A DNA stretch of 42,721 bases from Emiliania huxleyi CCMP1516 (lineage: Eukaryota; Haptophyta; Isochrysidales; Noelaerhabdaceae), in the NCBI RefSeq assembly GCF_000372725.1, contig NW_005199892.1, positions 31,445-74,165 of the forward strand, in the 5' to 3' direction. The position numbers and the translations under genes are program-made. A model generated the notes under the pieces. That model saw nothing but the letters and a program-made list of their open reading frames with translations. It searched no databases and had not been told where the DNA came from. Within the stretch, counting starts at the first letter, position 1, and the number at the start of each line of letters is the position of its first letter. Shown piece after piece: positions 25,368-34,066 of the stretch.

Positions 25368-28300
25368 CTAGCGCCGCCAGGAGCGCTCTGGGTCGCCTTT
25401 GCCCTCGTCGCGGCGCGGCGGCGGACCGTCGCGGCGCGGCGGCGGCCGGTCGCGGTCGTCGAAGCCACGGCGAGGCGGCGGGCCGTCGCCTTTGCCGCCC
25501 GCGGGGCGGCCGTCCTCGAAGCCGCGGCGGGGAGGGCCGCGCTCGTCGAACCCGCCGCGCTGCGGGGGGCCGCGGTCGCCTCCTCCAAATCCGCCCCGCT
25601 GCGGCGGCCCGCGCTCGTCGCCAAAGTCGCGGCGAGGCGGGCCGCGGTCGTCGCCTGGAGAGGGAAGGGGGCGAGCGCGGGCGGGGTGAGGCGCGGTGGG
25701 GGCGGAGACGCGGCGGCGGAGGGGGCGGAGACGCGGCGGCGGAGGGGGCGGAGACGCGGCGGCGGAGAAGGGGTCGAGACGCGGAGAAGGGGGGGTTCCC
25801 CCGCGCGCACCAAAGTCGCGGCGAGGCGGGCCGCGGTCCTCGAAGCCGCGGCGGGGAGGGCCGCGCTCGTCGAACCCGCCGCGCTGCGGCGGGCCGCGGT
25901 CGCCTCCTCCAAACCCGCCCCGCTGCGGCGGGCCGCGCTCGTCGCCGCCACGGCGCATCTCCCCAAAGTCGCGCCCGGGCGGGCCATCACGGCGCGGCGG
26001 AGGGCCTTCGCGCGGCGGGCCGCGGTCGCGCGGGTCGGAGGTCCACCTGCAGAGGGAGGCTCCCGACACGCTTCGTGCGGGGGGGCGCCGCTTCACGGTG
26101 CGGGTGTCTGGCCGCTCTCTCCACCTGTCGCCGCCGCGCGACGGCGGGCCATCGGCGGGCCGCCCTCCCAGAGGATGCCGCTCCCACCCCTCGCCGTCGG
26201 GGTTCGGGGGGCGGTCGCGCCGCTCAAACGGCCGCGGCCGCGCGTCGCCGCCGGGGGGGGCGCGCTCCTCCGGCTTCGGCTTGGCCTCGAACTTGTCGCC
26301 GCCGAGCGCCTGTTCGCAGCTGCACGTGTGAAGAGACGCTGTTCACAGCTCCGGCTTGTCGCCGCCGACCGCCTTGGCCATCTGCAGGTCGGGGAGCTCC
26401 TCGTCGTCGTCGTCCGCCGCCCACGACTTGCCGACCTGCCATGTCGCAAGCCACGTCGTGGAGTCATGGTCTCTTGAGGTGTGAGTGGGCGCCCACTTGC
26501 CGGCCTGCTCGCGCGCGGCCAGCCGTGCGAGGGCTTCCTTCTCCTCCAGCTCCTTCTCGCGCGCCTGCGAGACCGCACGCCGAAGACATGTCGCGGGCAC
26601 CTCCCACAACGCGTCTCTCTCTCTCCCCGCCCCCTCCTCTCTCGCGCTCCTTTTGGCGCTCGAGCACCCGCTTCCGCTCCTCCTCCGCCTCCTGCTTCTT
26701 GCGGGCAGCCTCCTGCGCCTCTTGGATCCGGCGCGCCTGACGGACGCGTCGCGGCACACGTCGTGGACGCGTCCCAAGACAGCGCTGCCGCGCCGGGCGA
26801 GCAGCTGCGGCGCGCCTCCTCCTCCTCCGCCTCACGCCGCGCCTGCTCGATCGCCGCCTCGCGCTCTCTCTCCTCCGCCGCAACCCGCTCCCGCTCCATC
26901 CGCGCCGCCTCGCGCCTAGAGAGTCCTCCGGCGAGATGGTGTCGAGAGGAGCCGAGAGTGGTCGCACCCGCCGCGCCGCCTCGCGCCGCTCGGACTGCTC
27001 GACGCGCCACGCGGCGACCACTGCCTCGTGCGCCACGGCGCGCGTGGCGAGGACGCGCTTTGTGAAGGCGTCGGCGGCGGCCGCCATGCGGGAGAAGCGC
27101 GCCTTCTGCTGCAGGTCGTGCGCGCGCGACTCCTTCATCTTCAGCGCGAGCGACGCGGCGTTCGCCTCGTGCAGCTTCTTATCCTCCGCCTGCTGCGCCT
27201 GCCAGCGCAGCTCGAGCAGGTCGCGCTCCCCCTCGCGCCGCGCGCGCTCGAGGTGGTCGTGCCGCTTGCCCATGGACTCGAGCCGCTTCTCGAACTCCTG
27301 CCGCTCGTCCATCAGCAGCATCTTTTGCTCGCGCATCAGCTCGCTGCGGTCCTTCTCGGCGAGCTTATCCACGTCTGTCTCCACCTGTTCACAGCTAGAG
27401 GTGTGAATAGACGCCGTTCACACCATACGTGGCGAGCTTGTCGACGTCCGTCTCCACCTTGCCTCCGCCCTCGCCCCACCCCTTCTTCTTGGCAACCTTC
27501 ATCGTCTTGCGCTGCTCCGCCATCTGCTCGGCCAGCTTCCGCCGCTCCGCCGCCTCAGCCTCCTCGCGCGTCCGGTGCTCGCGCTCCGCGTCGCGCCGCT
27601 CCGCGTCTGCCTGCAGCCGCGCCTTCTCCTCCTCCTCCTCGGCGCGCTGGCGCTGCGCCTTGAGCCGGCTCTTCTCCTTGTCCTCCTCCATGGCGAGCCG
27701 CTCCTGCTCCTCCTTGCGCCGCTCGATGACCAGCCGCCGCGCGAGGACCTTTTGGTGCTCCTCTTCCAGGCTCTTGCCGATCGCCTCTTGCAGCCGCGCC
27801 CGCGTCTCGGCGGCGTGCTTCTCGAGATCCGCCGACCGCAAGTGCTGGTTGACGGCGTCGAGGGCGGAGGCGAAGCCGGCGAGCGACTCGCGCACCTCGG
27901 ACGGGGCGGCGGGAGTTGATTAATACTCAGCTCATCAATAATCAATCACCAATCCATCGCGCACCTCGGACGAGGCGGCGGCGTCGGCCTTGTTGCGCTG
28001 CTGGTTGAGCTGCCCGAGCTTGTAGTCGATGCGGAGCGAGACGAGGTCCTAATTAATTAATAATTAATCATGAATACTCATGATTCAGCTTGTAATCGAT
28101 GCGGAGCGAGACGAGGTCCTTCTTGACCGCCCACACGAGCAGCGCCTCGATCTGCGGCCACTGCAGCACCGTGATCGCGTCCGCCGCCTTGTCGATCGAG
28201 ATTGTCAGGTAGAGCCGCTCCATCTGCTGCAGCATCCGCAGCGCGACCAGCCGGCGGAGCGGCAAGTCGTACTGGCCGCACGCGTCCGACGCGGCCAGCT

Positions 28301-30502
28301 TGGCGAGCACGGGCGCCGCGGCGGCGGCCAGATCGAGCGGCACCTGCTTCCGCTCGACGAGCGCGTGCAGCTCGCGCACCTCGGGCGCCGCGGCCTCGAG
28401 CAGCCCGCTGGCGACCACCTCCGCGAGGAGGGTGGCGCGCGAGGCGGTGGAGGGGAAGGAGAGCATCTGCGCCATCCGCTTTGTCTTCTCGTGCTCGAGG
28501 TCGTACTCCAGCAAGTTGAGGTCGAGGACGGGGGACGAGGGCGGCACCGACAGCGCCGCCAGCACCGCGCGCGACGCGAGCGCCGTCAGCTCCGCCTCGG
28601 ACGGCGCCGCCTTCAGCGACTTAGCGGTGGCGTACGAGCGCGTGAGCGAGTAGGCGTGGAAGAGGCCGTTGCCCGCCACCCAGAAGACCTGCGCGAGCTG
28701 CGCGTGATACGAGGCCATCGACGAGGGCTTGGGCGGCTTCTTCATGAGCAGCGTGAGCGCGTGAACGTCCTCGACAGTGCGGTACGCCTCCTGCCACAGC
28801 TCCATCTCGACGGCGGTCGCCAGCTGGCCGAAGCGTGTCTCGAGGTGCACCTGCGGCGGCGGCGGCTCCACACCACTCACTGCGCCGTGGACAAGTCACT
28901 GACCCATGGGCAAGTCACTGCGCCGTGGACAAGTCACTGCGCCGTGGACAAGTCACTGCGCCGTGGACAAGTCACTGCGCCGGCCGCTGTGCTGTGTGTC
29001 ATGGGCGAGTCACTGCGCCGGCCGCTGTGCTGTGTGTCATGGGCGAGTCACTGCGCCGGCCGCTGTGCTGTGTGTCATGGGCGAGTCACTGCGCCGGCCG
29101 CTGTGCTGTGTGTCATGGGCGAGTCACTGCGCCGGCCGCTGTGCTGTGCGGCCTCGAGGAGCGCGCCTGCAGCGCCTCTGGCGTCGGCGGCTCGCGGTCC
29201 TTCCACTTCGGGTCCACCTTAGTCTGGGAGTGGATGTGGTTGCGGAGGATCTCGCACAGGCGGCGGAACTCGACGGCGCGCTTGTAGGTCTTGCAAAACT
29301 CGAAGGCCTGTGAGGCTCCTCGCAGGCGGTGGCGGTGAGGGGAGGGGGGGGGGGGGTGCGAGGCAACGGGGAAAATCCCCACCCCCCCGCGCCGGGCAAA
29401 TGGGNNNNNNNNNNNNNNNNNNNNNNNNNNNNNNNNNNNNNNNNNNNNNNNNNNNNNNNNNNNNNNNNNNNNNNNNNNNNNNNNNNNNNNNNNNNNNNNN
29501 NNNNCTATTATGCCGAGTGGGAGCGGGGGATTACTGCTGACCAAATTAGAAAGGAGTTCGCTTGGAAGCACTGGACTCGGAGAAAGCGCACGGGAGGAAC
29601 CACTACTGTATTTAAAGGGGGGGGGGGGGGGAGCAAGCCGAGGGAGCAAGCTAGAGGGGGGGGAGCACACGCTCTCCCGCGACAAGGGGGAGGGCGCCCA
29701 GCAAGGGTGTGTGGGGGGGGGTGTTCTAGAGGGCGGCCCCACCGATCGTGGCGAGCATGAGCGACTCGGGCGTCTCCTCCGCCTCGAGGTCGTCGAAGTC
29801 GAGGAGGTTGGCGACCTTGTCCGAGATCGTCTTCTCCGCCAGCTCGAGCGCAGCCTGGGCCCCCTCGTGCGCCAGCTGCATGAAGTGCCGCAGCACGGCC
29901 TGGCCGGACGGGGGGGAGGGGCTAGGGGTGAGGGAGGGGGGGGGGAGGGGGGGGGAGGGGGGGGCGAGGGGGGTGCGGGGGCGTGGGGGGGGCGCGATGC
30001 TGGGTGGGTGGGGAACTGCGATCGCGCGAGGACTCCTCTCCCCCTCCCCTCCCCTTCCCCACGCCCCCCTCCCCCCTCCTCCGCCACCGGAGCGTCCAGC
30101 GCCGCAGCTCGCTGCACCCCCCCCCCCCTTCCACCCCCCCGAATGAGCCACTACGTCCGCGGCCGCGCAGCGTCCCAAGCTAGCAGCGCCGCCCGCCCTT
30201 CGGCCTCTCCCTCCTAGGCTGTCGCGCAGCGCCGCTCTCCGCACCTCGAGCGAGTTGACATTCATCTGCTGGCAGATGATGCGGTACTGGATGAGGCCGT
30301 CCTTGGAGGCCTTGCCGCGGCGCATCTCCACGCAGATGGTGAGGAACCGCTTCATCACCTCCTCCATCATCGGCTGCCACGTGCGGTGCCGCTTCGACGA
30401 GAGCACGTCGTGGAGCGCCACGAGCGCGGGCTCCTTCTGGCCGACGGCGTAGAGCTCGTCCGCGCGCCGCAGCGCATTCTCGGGCTTCTGGAAGTGCTGC
30501 AT
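25368..30502 (-). CDS. EIF3A: Eukaryotic translation initiation factor 3 subunit A (eIF3a)
   Basis: eIF3a is the PCI-domain scaffold of the eIF3 complex on the 40S subunit. Exon 1 (30502-30245) starts [20 protein letters not shown] and has [16 protein letters not shown]. The next exon (29899 to about 29746) has [18 protein letters not shown] and [20 protein letters not shown]. 29307-29167 has [20 protein letters not shown]. 28850-28119 has [20 protein letters not shown] and the PCI region to [19 protein letters not shown]. 28048 onwards encodes the long charged helix ([40 protein letters not shown]). The tail is Gly/Arg/Asp-rich ([11 protein letters not shown] repeats), as in plant and animal eIF3a, ending ERSWRR and TAG at 25368-25370. 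The exon between 29746 and 29307 (the conserved WETYR-type region) is missing and presumably lies in the N gap. Several introns are flanked by exon duplications. Confidence 0.88.
25515..25940 (-). repeat. Duplicated RGG-type coding block around a purine minisatellite
   Basis: The block encoding [11 protein letters not shown] / [20 protein letters not shown] / RGFED occurs twice (about 25520-25650 and 25815-25940). It brackets about 150 nt of GAGACGCGGCGGCGGAGGGG-type repeats (25680-25790). It looks like the exon-duplication-plus-filler pattern at a larger scale. Confidence 0.65.
26292..26373 (-). other. eIF3a hairpin intron between 19-nt repeats
   Basis: CTTGTCGCCGCCGAGCGCC (26292-26310) recurs with one mismatch at 26355-26373. 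The filler CTGTTCGCAGCTGCACGTGT, GAAGAGACGCTGTTCACAGC is almost the same as at 6544-6585 in eIF5. Confidence 0.7.
27358..27459 (-). other. eIF3a hairpin intron between 29-nt repeats
   Basis: GGCGAGCTTATCCACGTCTG plus TCTCCACCT (27358-27386) recurs at 27431-27459 with three mismatches. The filler is CTGTTCACAGCTAGAGGTGT then GAATAGACGCCGTTCACACC. Confidence 0.75.
27888..27981 (-). other. eIF3a intron made by duplication of an AG|GT-bearing segment
   Basis: TCGCGCACCTCGGACGGGGC plus GGCGG at 27888-27912 recurs with one mismatch at 27957-27981. On the minus strand each copy holds CCGAG|GTGCGCGA, so copy 1 gives a GT donor and copy 2 gives the AG acceptor, with AT-rich filler between. Confidence 0.75.
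28017..28120 (-). other. eIF3a AT-rich intron between 34-nt repeats
   Basis: AGCTTGTAGTCGATGCGGAG plus CGAGACGAGGTCCT (28017-28050) recurs with one mismatch at 28087-28120. The filler AATTAATTAATAATTAATCA and ATGAATACTCATGATTC is AT-rich. Frame-restoring removal gives an intron starting GA and ending TTAG (28118-28049). Confidence 0.75.
28877..29150. repeat. 19-nt and 37-nt tandem repeats in an eIF3a intron
   Basis: About four copies of TCACTGCGCCGTGGACAAG are followed by five copies of a 37-nt unit (TCACTGCGCCGGCCGCTGTG, CTGTGTGTCATGGGCGAG). They lie inside the intron 29166-28851, whose donor is GC (CTGCAG|GCGCGC) and whose acceptor is GCCGCAG before [10 protein letters not shown]. Confidence 0.85.
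29405..29504. other. Assembly gap (N)
   Basis: 100 N bases, the conventional placeholder for a gap of unknown size. It sits inside eIF3a between two exons and explains the missing conserved segment. Confidence 0.99.
29505..29620 (+). other. AT-richer segment of foreign character at the gap edge
   Basis: Lower GC than its neighbours and open on the plus strand ([20 protein letters not shown], then [18 protein letters not shown]), antisense within an eIF3a intron. Could be an inserted mobile-element fragment or a misjoin. No family is recognised. Confidence 0.4.
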
Positions 30503-30913
30503 CGGACACAAGGGCGCGGGGTCGGTCCTGCGGGCTCTCTCGCGGCAGCTTTTTGCCGCTGCCCTGCTGGCACGCGCGACCTCCACGCACGAAATAAAAA
30601 AACGTCCAGTCCAAGTGTGTGTGGCAGCCCGCTGGCTGTGTGTCTTGTGAGCCTGTTTGTGTCTGTGTGTCGCTCGTGCGTGTCGTCATCATCTGTCTGT
30701 CCACCCATACCGCGTTGCGCGTTGGTGTCCAGTCCGAGCCTGGCTGTTCTTCACCTTTCTACCTACCTACCTCCAAGTGCTCCAGAAGTGCTTCGTCTCG
30801 TCTTTCCTTACATTCAACATCAGACCTCCCCCCCCACCAGCGACATGCAACCCACACCGAATCACACCGCGACACCGGCGGCGATGCGACACGCCTGTCT
30901 CAGCGGTAGTCTC
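30503..30913. other. Intergenic, with dispersed repeat copy 2
   Basis: eIF3a upstream region. Contains 30729-30772, the second copy of the 44-nt repeat at 21753. No gene is supported. Confidence 0.45.
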
Positions 30914-31607
30914 TCAGGTGCCACGGGCTGGCTCCTGTCCCTCCGCCGGAGTGGGGACTGGCTCGCCCCTCGGCCGGTCGCCGAGCCAGGAGAGGATGAG
31001 CCGGTCCTGCTCGCCCCGCACAGGGATGAGGGAGCAGTTCGGCAGCGCGGCGCCTCCCGAGGGGAAGCCTCCGTGCAGGGTCCCGCCCGCCGCGGCCACC
31101 TTCGCCTCGTGCTCCGCCTCGAGGTCGTACCCTCGGGCGGCGGCGAGGGTGTCGTACGAGACCTTCTCCAGGGTGAGGGTGACCTGTTGCGGGCGGCAGA
31201 GGCTGGAGAAAGACGCTGCCATCCACTGCCATTGGAGAGGCCTCCGCTGGTGGCTGCGAGCTCACTGAAGACTGTGTCTCGCTCTCTCCCGGCGTCCAAT
31301 CGCATCTAAGACGAACCCAGGGCAGCGCGAGCAGGCCGGGAATCCCAAAGGTATTGTAGAACGGCGTGATCAGCTTGGGCATTATGTGGGAGAAGGCAAA
31401 CAGCAGCGGGTTGAAGATGTGGATATACCGCAGCGGGTTGAGATATTTGTGAAAGCCTCTACGCCGGCCATAGAGCGGTGCAGGAGCTCCCATTACCGAC
31501 TGCCTCGTCGCTGGCGCAGTTGCCACCGCGCTGCCTGCGCCGCGGCCGTGGAGTGCTCGGCGCGCGGCGGCTCGGCGGACATGCTGCGCGGCGAGAGTGG
31601 CGAGCAT
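30914..31607 (-). CDS. Small protein with mitochondrial-type presequence, unknown function
   Basis: Exon 1 starts MLATLAAQHVRRAAARRALH, an Arg/Ala-rich acid-free presequence. It continues GRRRGFHKYLNPLRYIHIFN, then PLLFAFSHIMPKLITPFYNT and FGIPGLLALPWV, partly hydrophobic and perhaps membrane-associated. Exon 2 follows CGCAACAG at about 31181: VTLTLEKVSYDTLAAARGYD through CSLIPVRGEQDRLILSWLGD to GEPVPTPAEGQEPARGT and TGA at 30914-30916. The donor is uncertain (31230-31310 region). I do not recognise the family; a mitochondrial inner-membrane or ribosome-associated subunit would fit. Confidence 0.55.
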
Positions 31608-31727
31608 TGGCAGCCGCGCCCGTCGGTGGGGCAACGGCGCGGTCAGTCGACGGAGCGCGCGGTCGTCGAAGCGTGGCACTGGGATAAAGAAAACGAATCG
31701 CCGGGGGGTCTTTTTCTTTCTTTCTTT

Positions 31728-31823
31728 GAGCTGGGCATTGACATGGCCGACTTAGGCGACGGCGATGTCCTGGAGATGGCGCTCCTATCACTCGACACTG
31801 TATCTGAAGTCGTACGCACGTAG
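31728..31823 (+). pseudogene. Truncated duplicate of the 5' end of the coiled-coil gene at 34067
   Basis: 31728-31785 matches 34052-34109 with two differences, covering the leader GAGCTG.GCATTGAC and the codons MADLGDGDVLEMAL. It then diverges (LSLDTVSEVVRT, stop 31821-31823). Its leader carries TCTTTTTCTTTCTTTCTTTG, also found near 35680. Confidence 0.7.
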
Positions 31824-32000
31824 TCAGACCTGAGTAAGACTCAAAACAAACCACGTCCTCACATGCCACTGTAAACAAAACAATGTCGTCTCCCCCGCGG
31901 CGCCCGGCGGCGCCGGTCGGCGGCGCACCCCGACGGGCGCCACCTACGGCGCTCTTCGCGGCGCTCTCTGGGCGTCGCGCGTGGGCCACAAAATCGCACC
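31824..32000. other. Intergenic
   Basis: Short region between the truncated duplicate and the NHL-BTB 3' end. Nothing recognised. Confidence 0.4.
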
Positions 32001-33683
32001 TCAGCCCTGCGTGCCGTTCAGCGCCGCCACCGTCCCCTTGAGCTCCGCCACCTGGTCGAGCGCGTCGCCGAGCAGCCCCTTAGCCACGCCCAGGTCGCGC
32101 AGCTGCTCCACGCCGCCGCTCGCCCGCACCTCGGCGGCGTGGTCGGCCACGAAGCGGCGGCACTGCGCGAGGAGGCGCCCGTCGCTCATCGTGTGCGCCG
32201 CCTCGAGCAGCGGCACGGCGGTCGCCGGCGCGACGCTCTCCTGCAGCGCCTGCGCGCAGAGCAGCTCGAGGCGCGGCACCTGGTACATCTGCGCCAGCTC
32301 CCGCAGGTCGAGCGCGCGCTGCGCCCTGCCCTCCTCCTCGCCGAGGTCGAACTTGTCGGAGAGGAGGTAGTCGATGAGGGCGGTGAAGCTGACGAGGTCG
32401 GTGTGGGACACCGTGACCTCGGCGGCGTCGCGCTCCTTCATGCCGATGCCAAACATGGTCCGAAAGACCGGGGACCGGGCGCAGAGGTTGTTCTTGCTCA
32501 CGTGCTCGATGCGCTCCTCGTCGTCGCCGACCAGGAAGGTGACTTTCCCCTCCGGGAGGGAAGCGTCGCCCCGCGTCTTTGCGAAGTCAGCTCCAAGGGT
32601 CGAAGGCGGAACGACGATCGGGGCAAAGGAGGGAGGCGGAGGAGGCGCCGCCACGCAGACCTGGCGAAGGCCATCGTCCGAGGCAACCAACAGCGTGCTG
32701 CCGTCGGGGCTGCTGGCGATGCCAGCTGGGCCTTCGAACTCCGCCGCGTCGCCCACGCCATCGGCGCTGCCCCTGGTGCCGCTGCCCGCGACCGTCGTCA
32801 CCTCGCCAGTCGACACCTCAACCCGCCGGATCTTGTCGTTGCATTGGTCCGCCACAAACAACGCGCAGCCGTCTGGGCTGATGGCGACTCCGTAGGGGTG
32901 GCAGAACTCCGCCGCGTCGCCCACGCCATCCGCGTCGCCTTCCTCGCCGCTGCCCGCGAGCGTGGTCACCTCACCTGTCGCCACCTCAACCCGCCGGATC
33001 TTGCTGCTGTCGCTGTCCGCCACAAACAATGCGCCGCCGTCTGGGCTGATGGCGATGCCAGTCGGGTTGCAGAACTCCGCCGCGTCGCCCACGCCGTCCG
33101 CGTCGCCAGCCTCGCCGCTGCCCACGAGCGTGGTCACCGCGCCAGTCGCCACCTCAACCCGCCGGATCTTGTGGCTGTGGAAGTCCGCCACAAACAGCGC
33201 GCCGCCGCCGGGGCTGATGGCGATGCCAGCTGGTTCGTCGAACTCCGCCGCGTCACCCACGCCGTCGGCGCTGCCCTTTATGCCGCTGCCCGCGAGCGTC
33301 GTCACAGCACCAGTCGCAACCTCCACCCTCCGAATCGCGTTGTTGTCGTAGTCTGCCACAAACGCCGCGCTCCCGTCTGGGCTGGCAGCAATGCTGTTGG
33401 CTGGCAGCAATGCTGCCGGCAAGGCTGCCACACGGCGCACGCGCCCGGCCGCCGAGACGTGCAGCAGCGAGTCCTTGGTCGAGACGTACCAGGCGCCCGC
33501 GTGGTCGCTCGCGACGCCAACCGACCCCAGAGGGCTGTCCTCGCCCTCGAGCGCCAGCGTGGCGACCTGGCCGTACACGCGCGCGCCAAAGATGGGCGCC
33601 TCGAAGCCGTCCGCGACCGGCACGGGCTCGTCCGCCTCACCGCCGCCGCCGGCGCGGGCGCGCTTGCGGGCGGCGGACGCCAT
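32001..33683 (-). CDS. NHL-repeat beta-propeller protein with C-terminal BTB domain
   Basis: Intronless frame of 560 residues from ATG 33683 (MASAARKRARAGGGGEADEP) to TGA at 32001. Residues about 50-330 hold tandem NHL-like blades with the repeating pattern IRRVEVATGAVTTLAGSG, ADGVGDAAEF, PAGIAISPGGGALFVAD. At least four are near-identical at DNA level (168-nt period), so recently amplified. Residues about 375-470 form a BTB/POZ fold (VTFLVGDDEERIEHVSKNNL, ARSPVFRTMFGIGM, VSHTDLVSFTALIDYLLSDK) followed by a BACK-like helical tail. BTB proteins commonly act as cullin-3 substrate adaptors, with the propeller as the binding face; that role is inference. An upstream in-frame ATG near 33878 is possible but adds a poor-quality N-terminus. 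Confidence 0.8.
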   Translation of the reverse strand: MASAARKRARAGGGGEADEPVPVADGFEAPIFGARVYGQVATLALEGEDSPLGSVGVASDHAGAWYVSTKDSLLHVSAAGRVRRVAALPAALLPANSIAASPDGSAAFVADYDNNAIRRVEVATGAVTTLAGSGIKGSADGVGDAAEFDEPAGIAISPGGGALFVADFHSHKIRRVEVATGAVTTLVGSGEAGDADGVGDAAEFCNPTGIAISPDGGALFVADSDSSKIRRVEVATGEVTTLAGSGEEGDADGVGDAAEFCHPYGVAISPDGCALFVADQCNDKIRRVEVSTGEVTTVAGSGTRGSADGVGDAAEFEGPAGIASSPDGSTLLVASDDGLRQVCVAAPPPPPSFAPIVVPPSTLGADFAKTRGDASLPEGKVTFLVGDDEERIEHVSKNNLCARSPVFRTMFGIGMKERDAAEVTVSHTDLVSFTALIDYLLSDKFDLGEEEGRAQRALDLRELAQMYQVPRLELLCAQALQESVAPATAVPLLEAAHTMSDGRLLAQCRRFVADHAAEVRASGGVEQLRDLGVAKGLLGDALDQVAELKGTVAALNGTQG

Positions 33684-34066
33684 ACACAGACATGTACACG
33701 CGCAAGGGCTGGATTCGGAACAAGGCGGGGAGGGGATTGTTGCGAAAACGAAAGACCGGAGCGGTGGGGGGGGTGAGAAGAAGGAGAAAGGCCCCAACGC
33801 CGGCCGGTGAGACTGACGGCCTGTGGCCGGCTGGTGGGCGGAGAGCAGCCAGGAGGACTCCAGAGTAGCCAGCAACATGAAGCAACGGGAGAGAGCACAG
33901 CGTGCTCTGAGAAAGGAAGGGGTTATATTTATACCAAAAGGAGGGCTACACGAGGCCCTCTAAAGGAAGGGGCGCTAAAAAAAGAAAAACGCCGCGCACC
34001 AGCGCGGGCTGGTGGCTGGGCGTGTGCCGGCGAGCTGTGCCGCAAAAGCACGAGCTGCGCATTGAC

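Noticed and set aside
25310..26740. 476-codon plus-strand Arg-rich ORF
   Set aside because: Antisense of the eIF3a RGG tail; composition artefact.
28080..29222. 380-codon plus-strand ORF
   Set aside because: Antisense of the eIF3a PCI-domain exon plus the intronic tandem repeats.
32139..33776. 545-codon plus-strand ORF
   Set aside because: Shadow of the NHL-BTB gene; its repeats mirror the NHL blades antisense.
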